This document shows, piece after piece, positions 1 through 9,624 of a stretch of 64,000 nt of DNA (its first letter is position 1; every line of letters starts with the position of its first letter). The DNA lies in contig OW121743.1 in assembly GCA_933228675.1 (NCBI GenBank), positions 52,497,215-52,561,214 on the forward strand. The letters run 5' to 3'. The notes beneath the pieces were generated by a model that saw nothing but the letters and a program-made list of their open reading frames with translations, was not told the origin of the DNA and made no database searches. The stretch is from Stomorhina lunata (Eukaryota > Arthropoda > Insecta > Diptera > Rhiniidae). Both the position numbers and the translations under genes were made by a program.

Positions 1-362
1 GGCACAATCGATTTATTGCATTAAACGCTTGATGGCTGTTTAAGTAGCTGGCATGGTGATGTGAATTGGTCGCCGAGAAGCTGCGATTTAACACCGTTAG
101 ACTATTTATATATTTTCTGTAAGTCGTAGTTTAAGACAAGTGTTATGCTGACAAACCAGAGATAATTGAGCATTTAATTGAGCAACATTCGGGATGCTAT
201 TGCCGAGATACTACCCCATACAATCGAAAAAGTGCCAGTCCTGGCAGTCATATCAATGAAATAATAATCACTTTCTAACCGGAACGATTATACAATAAAC
301 AAAATAAATAAATTTAATGGCCCACCCAATACAATTTACTCACGTTTATGCTCGAAAGATCA
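1..362. other. Unassigned downstream DNA
   Basis: No reading frame, RNA gene or repeat array that I recognise. The DNA is AT-rich and lies about 6.5 kb downstream of the SK stop codon. It ends where a MITE copy begins at 363. Confidence 0.5.
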
Positions 363-681
363 GGTGCCAAATTATGGTATTCGGTATCGATCGAAATCTT
401 AGATATTTTCAAAACATTTGTATAGCATACTTTAAGGATAATCAATATTATTTAAGAGATGCACAATTTACTATATTTTTTTGAAGTTATTTGCAAAAAG
501 ATTAACTATAGTAAAAGAGTTTTAATTGAACTATATATTCTTAAAAATTAATCAAAATGGATACCAAATTTCAATAAACTTTTTGAATCGAAGTAATTTT
601 GATTATCCCTAAAGTATACTTCACAACATTCGCTTAAAAGTCTTAGTTTTCGATCGATATCGAATGCGGTAATTTGGCCCC
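363..681 (+). mobile_element. MITE family A, copy 1
   Basis: Non-coding element of about 319 bp with imperfect terminal inverted repeats. The left end reads GGTGCCAAATTATGG and the right end, reverse-complemented, reads GGGGCCAAATTACCGC; both continue into a self-complementary CGATATCGATCG-type core. The internal sequence is shared with copies at 5834-6155 (opposite orientation), 33138-33445, 44562-44688 plus 46450-46549 (split), 49028-49344, and a solo end at 25980-26045. It has no coding capacity, so it is presumably moved by a transposase encoded elsewhere. The superfamily is not assigned because no target duplication is clear. Confidence 0.75.
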
Positions 682-968
682 AGATAAATCATGCAGAAAA
701 GTCACATAGATGATAAGCTCTAAGATCAGCTAGGGCGACTTGAATATTTTTAAGATTGAGTCTTTTAGAATGCAACTTAAAAACATATTATCCGAGAGGA
801 TTAAAATTACGTTGCTAGTCGGTTGCGCAGATAAAAGGCGAATTCTGTAAATCGCTTATTATCATTAGTTAAATATGTTTATTTTGAAAGGCAAGATGCT
901 GCTGATTCTGTTGCGCAGATGATGAGCAGATCCATTAAGAAATGGCTTATTTTAAATTTACAAATGGA
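682..968. other. Unassigned intergenic DNA
   Basis: AT-rich spacer between a MITE copy and a foldback element. No gene or repeat structure was recognised. Confidence 0.4.
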
Positions 969-1967
969 CACAATGGGTTGAAGAAAAAAAATTTAGGAAA
1001 ATAATACAAGAACTTTTAAATGGCTAGCACAATTACCACGGCTATTAGGTATTAGTATTTGAGCTTAAGTTTGGAATTTGGAGTCCGTTGACTCCAAATA
1101 TGTGCCCTCAAAGTAGGGCACCTCAGGTTTTTCGAAAATTAAAAACGATCTAGAAGTCAAATTCTTGATCCGATATAAAAGACTTTTTGAAATCTGCTAG
1201 CTGAGATCTACAAAGAACAATGCTACACGTATGGTTTATCTCCTATAGTTTATGAGATATTCGAAAGTAAACTTTTTGACGACTTAGGCCTAGAGTTTTT
1301 CCCAAATTTTTCCGAAATTGACTTTTTTTTTTGAAAATTTAAACATACATATCGCACTTGTTCAACAAGAGGGTATTAACTCAAAATTTTTAAATTTTCA
1401 CTTTTTAGAAAAAATTGATGTGTAGTGGTCTTATCTACCCATTGTAAAAATCTGACATCACTTTCACTACAATTTCGCCAAAAAACTACAGTTTTACCCC
1501 TCTTCTTTATATGAAAGTAGTAGTAAAATAAAATAATTTTTTGACTCTAATGAAAATTTTAAAATTTTGTGTTAATACCCTCTTGTTGATCAAGTGCGAT
1601 ATATATAATTATTGATTGGCTTTAGATTTTTCTTCAATTCTTTCTTTTTTTTTTGTGATTTATATATTCCTTAGAAATAAAATAAAACAAATTTCGGAAA
1701 AATCCGGAAAAAATTGGATCCTATATAAGCAAAACTTTAGGCCGTAAAGTTGAAAGATTTTTTTGAAGTCGAATATCTCAAAAACTATAGGAGATAAACC
1801 GTACATACAAAAACCCGAGGTGCCCTACTTTGAGGACATATAGCTCCCCTCCTGACAGACTCCAGATTCTAAACTTAAGCTCGAATACTCCCCGTCAATA
1901 GCCATGTGAAATTTCATGATAATTGAGCTTGAATTATTTCACTAATTTATTTCTTCAACCCACTGTG
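969..1967. mobile_element. Foldback element, Transib-like ends
   Basis: Element of about 1.0 kb whose two halves are inverted copies of each other. The left end CACAATGGGTTGAAGAA pairs with the right end, which reads CACAGTGGGTTGAAGAA on the other strand. Internal landmarks mirror as well: 'GCCCTCAAAGTAGGGCACCT' near 1100 against its complement near 1825, and 'gagggtattaac' near 1370 against its complement near 1575. The arms are about 400-490 bp with a short loop. Termini of the form CACWRTG are typical of the Transib superfamily, but no 5-bp target duplication is visible, so the assignment is tentative. A shorter relative with similar ends lies at 48110-48493. A small minus-strand frame within it is not a gene. 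Confidence 0.7.
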
Positions 1968-2548
1968 CGATAGGGATATATAACATCTTTCTAGCTGAGG
2001 TGAGCAACAGATTTAGAAAGGTTATCCGCAATGGTGTTTTTATACCGCAAAGGTCAGTAAACTTAAAAATGGCCAATCCTAATAATGATATAAAAAAGAC
2101 CCTTGCTTGGAGGTATTTAGACCTCCTTGATACTTTTTTAACATAATACCTGTTAACATATAACTGTTTGCAAAGATAGGGATACATGTCCAAGAGGAAC
2201 CGCTAGAATATCTGTTTAAAAATCTAAAGAACTGCAGATGAAAGGCAATAAGGAAGATAGAAAGGAAGTAGAATTTTAGCTAAGATGTAATGTCCTTAAT
2301 TAGATCCGATTAATAAACTCTCTGATAGTATATTAAGCATCTGAATTCAGTTTTCCTCAAATCAACATAAGGCATAGAGCAATATATTTTGCTCTAGCTT
2401 TATGCAGATTTACAGCAATTTTTCACTTAAAACTTCTTCACGAAAAGCCTAAGAATATGCAATCAAATTTGATTTTTAATAAAGAAATTGCAAAGTGAGT
2501 CATTAAAGTATGTGCTGGAAATCGATCGTTTTCAAATTGATCGATTTT
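1968..2548. other. Unassigned DNA upstream of the LINE insertion
   Basis: AT-rich sequence that starts at the right end of the foldback element and ends at the target-site duplication AGATACATT of the LINE. An 83-codon minus-strand frame overlaps it (1942-2193), but it has no recognisable domain and its 3' end lies in the foldback terminus. No gene was recognised. Confidence 0.4.
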
Positions 2549-2557
2549 AGATACATT

Positions 2558-4477
2558 GGCGAATTCACACTTGCCGCCTTCCTAGATATAGAGGGCGCCT
2601 TTAACAACATTAGACCTGAGTCGATTTTATCGGCAATGGAGGACTTAAGGGTCGACAAATCCATTATCTCGTTTGTAGGTAAACTTCTCACCTATAGAGT
2701 CATCTGCTCAACCATGGGCACTACTACTGTTTATAAAGTAGCCTGTCGAGGTACTCCACAAGGAGGCGTACTATCACCTCTTTTGTGGAACCTTGCCATA
2801 AATAAACTACTCACTGAACTGGATTCTCTGAGATTTAACACCATCGCATACGCGGATGATGTTGCTATAGCAGTGTCAGGGAAATTTCTTAACACACTGT
2901 CACAACGTCTCGAAATAGCTCTTGACCTACTCTATCGATGGAGCGTCTCCAACGGCCTTGGAGTCAATCCAACTAAAACGGAACTTGTACTTTTCTCACG
3001 TAAATACAAAATTCCCACCTTTACTCTTCCAAAATTAAACAAGGTTGAACTTTCGCTCACTGACCATGCCAAATACCTGGGGGTCATCTTGGACTCAAAA
3101 CTGTCCTGGAGCCTGAACACCCAACTTAGGGTGTCTAAAGCATCTATTGCACTATATTCGTGTAGAGGGGCCATTGGCAAAACCTGGGGTCTGAATCCCA
3201 TTAACACTGCCTGGCTCTTCAACATGGTGGTTAAGCCTATATTAATGTATGGTGCGCTGGTCTGGTGGCCTGCACTCACCAAGGCAAACCAGTTGCACTA
3301 TTTTAACAAAATCTTGAGATCTGCCGCTCTAATGATTACCGGTGCTTTAAGAACTACTCCATCTAAGGCACTCTTCACCATGCTAAACTGGCTCCCAGCT
3401 GAACTAATGGCAATGCAAATTGCTCTTAACTCGGCTGTCCGTCTCAGCACAATTGGAACCTGGTCCCACTCACAAATCGGACATTCCACCATCCTGGGCA
3501 AAATCACTAATATCCCTGAACATATAAACTACTGCATATCCACTCCTATCTTTGACAAATCCTTCACTGTGACTATCTCTGGAGAACCCCCATCGTTAGA
3601 TGATGGCTGTCTAGAGGTTTACACTGATGGATCGAAGTCAAAGATAGGCGTAGGGGGAGGCTTCTTCATCCCATTGCTTGGGAAGGAAATCTGCTTTAGG
3701 CTCCCGGATCAATGCAGTGTCCTACAATCCGAGATTTCGGCTATCCACAAAGCAGTCAAATGGTTTAGATACCACAGAGCATACGACAGGGATATTCGCT
3801 TTTGTATCGACAGTCAGGCTGCAATAAAATCCCTATCTAATGTCCATACGACATCTGTTCTTACCAGCGAATGCCGGGCATCTCTTAACGAGATGGCGAG
3901 ACATTGCAAAATCGAACTCTTATGGGTACCCGGGCACAACAACATACCTGGTAACTCCACCGCGGACAAACTTGCTAAAGCCGGTGCTCTCCTGAGTCAG
4001 GATAGCATCGACCAATTTACGGGCTTACCGCTATCCGCCTGCAAATCAATAATTAGGCAATCAGTTTATGCGTCAGCGCAAAACGAGTGGTCTTCGATAA
4101 CGAACTGCTCCATATCCAGGCAAACATGGCCCACCTACAACACTAAACGTTCAAATATCTTGGTAACTCTACCCCGTCATAGACTTCGCAATCTTATCTC
4201 GACCCTAACAGGGCACTGCGTTTTTGGGCTTCATGCCAGGAGACTTAATCTTCAATTTTATGACTACTGTCGCAGCTGTCACAACATAGAAGAGGAGGAG
4301 ACAGTGACTCATCTTCTCTGTCACTGCCCCGCCCTTTCGACCCCTAGGGCTCTCTTTTTGGGGGCACTTTTTCTGCATGATTTATCGGATCTAGCGAGTA
4401 TTGACATTCGTAAAATAGACTCATTTATCAGGGCTTCAGGATGGCTTGATCAGCCTCTCACTGATAGCCTGGAGTAA
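2558..4477 (+). CDS. Reverse transcriptase-RNase H (LINE ORF2 fragment)
   Basis: Open frame of 639 element codons, preceded by 16 codons of host flank that supply an ATG at 2510; that start is a chance fusion. Numbered from this ATG, the reverse transcriptase shows FLDIEGAFNN (Asp26), GTPQGGVLSPLLWN (81-94) and the active site YADD (114-117). An RNase H domain follows at about 368-495, with the acidic residues Asp373 (YTDGSK), Glu408, Asp434 (CIDSQAA), His476 and Asp486 (STADKLAK) all present. The C-terminus has a Cys/His knuckle (CRSCH...HLLCHC). There is no frameshift or internal stop, but the protein cannot be mobile by itself because the endonuclease and the N-terminal part of the RT are missing. 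Codon use is more GC-rich than the flanks, as expected for a young insertion. Confidence 0.9.
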   Translation, partial: GEFTLAAFLDIEGAFNNIRPESILSAMEDLRVDKSIISFVGKLLTYRVICSTMGTTTVYKVACRGTPQGGVLSPLLWNLAINKLLTELDSLRFNTIAYADDVAIAVSGKFLNTLSQRLEIALDLLYRWSVSNGLGVNPTKTELVLFSRKYKIPTFTLPKLNKVELSLTDHAKYLGVILDSKLSWSLNTQLRVSKASIALYSCRGAIGKTWGLNPINTAWLFNMVVKPILMYGALVWWPALTKANQLHYFNKILRSAALMITGALRTTPSKALFTMLNWLPAELMAMQIALNSAVRLSTIGTWSHSQIGHSTILGKITNIPEHINYCISTPIFDKSFTVTISGEPPSLDDGCLEVYTDGSKSKIGVGGGFFIPLLGKEICFRLPDQCSVLQSEISAIHKAVKWFRYHRAYDRDIRFCIDSQAAIKSLSNVHTTSVLTSECRASLNEMARHCKIELLWVPGHNNIPGNSTADKLAKAGALLSQDSIDQFTGLPLSACKSIIRQSVYASAQNEWSSITNCSISRQTWPTYNTKRSNILVTLPRHRLRNLISTLTGHCVFGLHARRLNLQFYDYCRSCHNIEEEETVTHLLCHCPALSTPRALFLGALFLHDLSDLASIDIRKIDSFIRASGWLDQPLTDSLE

Positions 4478-4590
4478 TTGCCTTTGTTCTATTCTTCCAG
4501 TCTATCCCTTGCAGGTAACACAAAGGGACCGCTTTTTGGACCCAAGTGACGCTGACCTACATCGGCTGCCTGCCTAACCTAACCTAACCT
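2558..4590 (+). mobile_element. 5'-truncated non-LTR retrotransposon (I/LOA-like)
   Basis: A LINE inserted by target-primed reverse transcription. The boundaries are set by a direct repeat AGATACATT at 2549-2557 and 4591-4599, which is the target-site duplication. The 5' end is truncated inside the reverse transcriptase domain, so ORF1 and the endonuclease are missing. Downstream of the stop codon there is a short 3' UTR ending in about three CCTAA units, the element's tail, instead of poly(A). An RNase H domain fused after the reverse transcriptase places it in the I-group clades (I, LOA, R1-related and others); choosing among them needs a tree. The uninterrupted frame and perfect duplication suggest a recent insertion. 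Confidence 0.9.
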
Positions 4591-4599
4591 AGATACATT

Positions 4600-5111
4600 T
4601 TTGAGATCATTTCCAAAAAAATAAAATTTGGGCTTAAATCCTTTTCACTGATATTTTATCTTTCATTTGGTATGAATTTTTTGGGGAAATAACCGAAAAT
4701 TATCTTAAAAAAATATCTCAAATGGATCGATTTCCATTTTTACAATTCTAAGACTTGTATAGAAACTACTAAATAGTAAGTTTTTATTAAAATATAATCG
4801 AATTTACTTTGTTTGTTTTTTTTTAACGTAACTCATCTTCTAAATTGGCAACACTTTTATCGTCGTATGGCGTTAAATCACATGCTTAACACATATACAG
4901 GGGTAAAAAAGAGAGAAAGGGGACAGAAAAGAAGTGGACATGGTTTATGTACATTGGAATTTGGTTGTAAAAATCTAGACTAGTATGATTTTGAGTTTCT
5001 TAAACATAAATAGTTCTAAATTAAGTAGAAAAAATTAATTCAAGTTCAGATCAAGTGTAATTGAAGCCTTATTCTATAGGTCAGGACTCTAATTTCGAAT
5101 CAATCTACATA
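4600..5111. other. Unassigned downstream DNA
   Basis: AT-rich sequence that resumes after the LINE target duplication. It continues the pre-insertion site. No gene, RNA or array was recognised. Confidence 0.4.
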
Positions 5112-5534
5112 GTCCCAGTTTACATTGTACAATCTTTATCGCTGCGATTTTTGTCGTTCTTTCTTTAAAATTGCATTTGCGTTTAAATTGTACGATTTTT
5201 GTCGCCGATATTTTTTATTGACGTATGCATAGGTACATAATTTTTGACATTTTCTTTTTTAAGTATATTCGTGTGGTAAAAAAAGCAATACATTTGTGCT
5301 CAAACAAGTATTTTTCGTGTAAAAGAAATTGTTTTTCGAAATGGATATTGATAAATACCAATTAATAAGTGAGTTTCTTGAATATTTTTAATTTTATATT
5401 TAATTCAATTGAAAATAAAGCACTCATGAATAAGAAAATAAAACAAGTGTCAAAATATACTTGCAGCTAACTTCACGATTAAAATTACGAATTGGGGAAT
5501 AAACGAATTGCAAGAGTACAATGTAAACTGGGAC
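5112..5534. mobile_element. Short TIR element (deletion derivative)
   Basis: Element of 423 bp bounded by a perfect 19-bp terminal inverted repeat, GTCCCAGTTTACATTGTAC at 5112-5130 and its complement at 5516-5534. It is flanked on both sides by ATA, possibly a 3-bp target duplication of the kind made by PIF/Harbinger transposases, although TA-type families are not excluded. The interior contains an ATG at 5341 followed by nine codons and a GTGAGT-like splice donor near 5368, so it may retain the first exon of an autonomous parent. No transposase domain remains. Confidence 0.7.
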
Positions 5535-5833
5535 ATATTTATATAAATAAAAATTATTTGTATTCGTTGGTAATTGCATCAACTTATATTTTTACGAAAA
5601 GAAAAATTTGCCTCGTCTACTTTTTTCGATTTAAACAAAATCGGAGAATATGACCATTTTTACGACCACTTTTAGTTTAATGTTTTTCTTAAATTTTTTG
5701 TAGTAATTCAATTTTATCTTTTACGAAAAGAACAAATGACCACGACCACGGCTGCTACGTATGGGTAAATTTTTTCAAAAGATAGTAACTTTGTTTAAGT
5801 ATTCAGGAATGTCATAGACAAAAATTAAAAACA
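5535..5833. other. Unassigned downstream DNA
   Basis: AT-rich spacer with no recognised gene or repeat between two small mobile elements. Confidence 0.35.
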
Positions 5834-6155
5834 GGGGCCAAATTACCACATTCGATATCGATCGAAAACTCAGACTTTTAAGCATATATTTTGAAGTATA
5901 CTTTAGGGATGTTCAAAGTTACTTCGATGCAAAAATTTTATTGAAATCTGGTATCTATTTTGATTCGGTTTTAAAACATATAGTTCAATTAAAACTCTTT
6001 TACTATTGGTCATCGTTGGGCAACAAACTACAAAAAAAAAAATATAGTAAACTCTGCATGTTTTAAATAATTTTGATTATCCTTAAAGTATGCTATACAA
6101 ATGTTTTCAAAATATCTAAGACTTCGATCGATATCGTATGCGGTAATTAGGGCCC
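5834..6155 (-). mobile_element. MITE family A, copy 2
   Basis: About 322 bp, inverted relative to copy 1 at 363-681. The left end is GGGGCCAAATTACCACATTC and the right end is the imperfect complement ending in TAATTAGGGCCC. The interior carries the shared 'GTTCAATTAAAACTCTTTTA' block. A small insertion near 6010-6035 distinguishes it from the other copies. Confidence 0.75.
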
Positions 6156-6860
6156 AGAATTCCTTGTCTTACAATTTAGCAAATATTTGTCTTTATACAG
6201 GAAAAAGAACACCTTTGACCTTAGTGGTGAAGGGTATCGTGTGGTCTGGCTTGACCGACTTTAGCACTTTTTTCAGTAAATGTTTGTTTGTTGATCATTT
6301 TTCTTCTCTTTAGTTGCCAGTGACAATTTTCGATAACTTTTAGCAACTGAAATGCGTTGCCATATACAATACAACTTTTTTTACTGGTTGCGTTGCCAGT
6401 AGACGAAGCAACTAAAGTTCGGTTGCAATACATAATCGAGTTATTGAATTATTCTTAATTGTCCGAACTTATCAAGAAAGTAAAGAAACAGACCTAATAT
6501 TGACACCCCCGATTACTTGAAATTTTACTTGAATTAATACCATATGAAAACTTGATTTAAAGAACTTTTTCGAGTTTGCATTTAAATACCAAACTGATCA
6601 CTCAAAATCATACTTAAAGTAAGTCAAAAAAAATTTTAAATTTTTACAAATAAATGGCAAAATTACAAATCATTCTCAAAGGATATAAAACATCGAAACA
6701 TTTACAACCAAATACAAAAAAAAAAAGACAGAGAGAAAAAGATTTAGGAAATATAGACAAATTGTCATGTATTTTCTGTTAATTTCGCTAGATTTGCATT
6801 AAAGTGTCGTGGTGGCGGCGTTGTTGTTTTAATTGTAGTAGGAGGTGGAGGTGTAGGTGT
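6156..6860. other. 3' flank / probable 3' UTR of SK
   Basis: This lies directly downstream of the SK stop codon on the minus strand, so part of it is probably the 3' UTR. I saw no convincing AATAAA signal on the minus strand near the stop, so the transcript end is not fixed. Two 70-codon frames overlap here on opposite strands and look like chance. Confidence 0.4.
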
Positions 6861-7358
6861 CTATGGTGGTGATTGTGGTGGTAGGATAGATCGTTTGAAA
6901 GGAGGAATCAATGGTATGGAATCAGAAGGACAAGAAGAATTGTGATGATGATGATGGTGGTGGTTGTGTTGACGCTGAGAAGGATGTTGATGATGATGAT
7001 GTTGGTGGTGGTAATGGTTAAATGGATTTAATTCAAATGGATTTTGTTGATGCTGAGTTTGAAGTTGTGTTTGATTCTGATTTAGAAATTGATGTTGCTG
7101 CTGAATTTGTTGTTGATTTGTTGATGTTGCAGATGTATTTGTGGTTGTTGTGGTAGTTGTTGTATTGAAAGGATTAAATACCAACCTGGAGTGTGGAAAT
7201 TGCATTGATGGCGCATTGAACATGGGTGTTGGTGTGTGTGGCGGTTGCAACGCTTGCGCTGCCGTATCCGGATGTAAAAAGTTTTTTCGTTGCTCCACTC
7301 TTTCCTGATGCTGACTCAGGCATCGCGTTATTATATCCGGCAGACTCTCCATATGATC
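6861..7358 (-). CDS. SK: SK channel, C-terminal tail exon with stop
   Basis: Last coding exon: acceptor TTAG at the upstream side, then 165 codons and TAG at 6861-6863. It opens with DHMESLPDIITRCLSQ, which continues the coiled-coil exon in frame and aligns with the end of the SK coiled coil. It then runs through QRKNFLHPDTA and into a low-complexity tail rich in Thr/Asn, Gln and His, with runs of seven or eight Thr and long His tracts. Such homopolymer tails are typical of fly neuronal proteins and are the least conserved part of the channel. An internal ATG is the first Met, but it is not the start; the reading frame enters from the 102-nt exon across a 108-bp intron. The tail probably faces the cytoplasm. 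Alternative 3' exons are possible. Confidence 0.9.
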   Translation of the reverse strand, partial: DHMESLPDIITRCLSQHQERVEQRKNFLHPDTAAQALQPPHTPTPMFNAPSMQFPHSRLVFNPFNTTTTTTTTNTSATSTNQQQIQQQHQFLNQNQTQLQTQHQQNPFELNPFNHYHHQHHHHQHPSQRQHNHHHHHHHNSSCPSDSIPLIPPFKRSILPPQSPP

Positions 7359-7466
7359 CTAATTTTTTGTTTTATTTTTTTTTTAAGGTAAGAAAAATTT
7401 AAAAATTCATTAAAATTTATGATTTAAGATATAAAAATAATTCTATTAAAAACTATATTTTAGTAC

Positions 7467-7568
7467 TTGTAGCGTTTGTAATTTATCTTCTAAATTTGTT
7501 AAACGTTCCTCTATGGCATCTTGTCTACTTGACATATCTGATATTATTTCATAGACTGTATTTTGTGT
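7467..7568 (-). CDS. SK: SK channel, distal coiled-coil exon
   Basis: Exon of 102 nt coding exactly 34 residues, TQNTVYEIISDMSSRQ onward to LEDKLQTLQ. The acceptor is TTTCCAG and the donor GTACTA, both in phase 0. In the SK family this segment directly follows the calmodulin-binding domain and forms the cytoplasmic coiled coil; the family counterpart in vertebrates begins TQNIMYDMISDL. Heptad-like spacing of I/M/L residues is visible. A short exon outside the usual length cut-off, it was found by translating the minus strand next to the tail exon. Confidence 0.93.
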
Positions 7569-7815
7569 CTGGAAATTTACAAAAACAAATGATTATGAGT
7601 AAAAATCATAAAAGGTTTTGTAGGGGTTTTCTGTTAAATTATAAAAGATGCAAGTTTTATTTGTTTTTTTTTAGGAAGAATTTGTTATTCAAAAGATGTT
7701 TTAAAAGTTATATGTGTTTATTTCAAAATCCTTTGTATTTACTCCATTATTATAAAATTTTTACATACAGAAAACTAATTTTAGTAAAATTTGATCATAG
7801 ATTTCTTTATTAAGT
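7569..7815. other. SK intron segment
   Basis: AT-rich intron sequence directly upstream (in gene sense) of the coiled-coil exon. A 105-codon plus-strand frame (7496-7813) overlaps the exon antisense and has no domain, so it is a shadow. Confidence 0.45.
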
Positions 7816-7819
7816 TTTA

Positions 7820-7935
7820 CCCCCCAATTCATAAACAAATTTTAAAATTATTAAATTCTTATAGTTTGAAAATTGTATGGAAAATTTGAATTATAAGCTT
7901 GCTATAGATTTATTTTTTGATTATGAATTAGGGGG
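7820..7935. mobile_element. piggyBac-like 116-bp MITE, copy 1
   Basis: 116-bp element with inverted ends CCCCCCAATTCATAA (left) and CCCCCTAATTCATAA (right, on the other strand). The right side is flanked by TTAA, the left by TTTA. TTAA targets and CCC termini are the signature of piggyBac-type elements. A second copy of identical length is at 51604-51719. Confidence 0.7.
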
Positions 7936-7939
7936 TTAA

Positions 7940-8186
7940 ATTACAATACAAATTAATATGTATATTCTAATTCTTTTGAACCGAGAGCATATTCTCGGTG
8001 TAGTGTATACACGGAACCCACAATCCCTACCAAATACCCTAGGACACTACTCTCTAGACCACTATTGTCCCCCCTTTTATCACACATATATGAATCTATC
8101 CTTCAAAGTGTTATAATTATTACTGTATCTCTTAATTCTATTAGAATTTAAATATGCTACTAATTTGGAAAGACCATTGATAAAAA
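7940..8186. other. SK intron segment
   Basis: Unique-looking intronic sequence with a small CCGAGAGCATATTCTCGG hairpin at about 7981. No gene recognised. Confidence 0.35.
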
Positions 8187-8360
8187 GCTAAGGCACACAC
8201 ACGTTCTCATAAAATGTATGTTTGTTGTGTGTTTATGTGTCTAGCTGTGTTATGAGGTAAACCACTTTTTTTGATTTTTGTTTTCAATCGGGGATCGAAC
8301 TTGGGACCTCTGGTATGTTAGACGGATAGTCATCCGTTATATATTTAAAGAGTGCTCTAC
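8187..8360 (-). mobile_element. tRNA-derived SINE-like sequence
   Basis: On the minus strand, from 8360 down, the sequence reads GTAGAGCACTC followed about 40 nt later by AGGTCCCAAGTTCGATCCCC. These resemble the D-arm/A-box side and the B box (GTTCGATCC) of a tRNA gene. A palindrome ACGGATGACTATCCGT sits where an anticodon arm would be. The T-arm does not pair well and there is no full cloverleaf, so it is not a working tRNA; a degenerate SINE head is the best reading. Its far end (8187-8250) contains a CACACA/TGTTTGT-rich block seen again at 46987-47061 and 50266-50342. Confidence 0.45.
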
Positions 8361-8478
8361 ATAAAATTTGTAGTTGGAAATTCTTAAATAAAAATCAAAC
8401 CTTTTAATATAAAAACTCTACAAAATACGCAAATATAATGACATATTATACTAAATCATTTAGCATTAAAATGTTTAC
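8361..8478. other. Flank of Tc1/mariner-type element
   Basis: AT-rich sequence on the 3' side of the transposase remnant. It should contain one terminal inverted repeat, but I could not pair it convincingly with the other flank near 9490-9620. Confidence 0.3.
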
Positions 8479-9488
8479 TTAGTACTCGGGTTTTGCAAAA
8501 TTATCGACTTTTTTCGGAAACCCTCCCATTAAAGATTTTACAGTTGCTTCTGATACCTTTTTGCAGCATGTGTTCTACCTGCGCTTAAAATCGGACATGT
8601 TCTTGGAAATCTTTCCTGTGTTCTTTAATTCCTTTTTTACCAGAGCCCAATACCTTTCCACAGGCCGAAGTTCTGGACAGTTAGGTGGATTTGCCTCTCG
8701 TGGTACAAAAATGACATTATTCTTTGAGTACCACTCAAGTGCCTTTTTTCCATAATGGCATGATGCCAAATCGGGCCAAAAAAATGTAGTCACTCTGTGC
8801 TCTCTTAAAAAGGGTAACAACCGTTTTTGTAGGCACTCCTTTATATAAATTTCTGTGTTTATTGTGCCAGATGCCACAAATACTTTATTTCTTTTGCCAC
8901 AACTACAAATAGCTTGCCACACGAGAAACTTCTTAGGGAATTTTGTTTGTTTTTTTGTGCGAAACTCTTGCCGAACATTGCCCCGTTTATCAGCAACATA
9001 AAAATCTTGACCAGGAAGTTGAGAAAAGTCTGCCAGTACGTATGTTTCATCATCCATTACACAACAGGTGTATTTTTTTATAAAATCAGACTTCAATTTT
9101 TTCGCTCGTTTTTTTGCTTTTAAGTTCTTTATAGCATTGCGATCTGGAACCTTTTGGACTTTGTATGTCTTCAGTCCAGCATAAGCTTTGACTCTATGTG
9201 CAAATTTCGTAGAACATTTCACCGTACGAGCTGCTTTTCTTAAAGAAGTGTTAGGCGCTCTTCGAAAGAGTCGCTCGACTTCTTTTGCCTTACCAATATC
9301 TGTAGGACCTTTTTTCCTCCCTGATCCAGGTTTTCTTTCAATGCTCAGGTTTTCCTTATACCGTCTGATGGCATTAGAAACCGTTCAAGGGTCAACTTTC
9401 AAATTTTTAGCTATTTTTTTAAAAGTCCATGACGGATTTTTTTAAAAGTTTTAATTATATTTTCACGAACTTTTTTTTCGCAGTCCAT
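8479..9488 (-). pseudogene. ITmD37E-type (Tc1/mariner) transposase, broken
   Basis: Remnant of a Tc1/mariner superfamily transposase. The likely ATG is at 9488. The longest intact stretch is 8575-9222 and holds the DDE domain: first Asp in VMDDETYV, second Asp in FFWPDLASCHY, and NPPNCPELRPVERYW, with 37 residues between the second Asp and the Glu of PVE. DD37E spacing with this motif is characteristic of the ITmD37E group. Breaks: a frameshift near 9440, an in-frame TGA near 9390 and an in-frame TAG at 8575-8577, after which the family C-terminus (KKVSEATVKSLM) still reads to a TAA at 8479. An N-terminal helix-turn-helix region is recognisable in the second frame. The element is dead in cis. 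Confidence 0.85.
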
Positions 9489-9624
9489 TTTGATTGAAAT
9501 AACTATTGAAAATTAATAATTTCTAAAATAATAGTATCTGACATATCCATAGAGACTAACTTGATCAAAAAATAAATTATTTCTTGCACTATGGATAAAT
9601 TTTGTCTAAAATAGTAAATGCATA
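9489..9624. other. Flank of Tc1/mariner-type element
   Basis: AT-rich 5' flank of the transposase remnant, likely to contain its second terminal repeat. It runs directly into a Helentron-like element. Confidence 0.3.

Noticed and set aside
2932..3507. Minus-strand frames of 116 and 69 codons
   Set aside because: They are antisense shadows of the LINE reverse transcriptase.
8280..8360. tRNA gene on the minus strand
   Set aside because: A B-box-like sequence is present, but the acceptor and T stems do not pair and the spacing is wrong; kept only as a SINE-like remnant.
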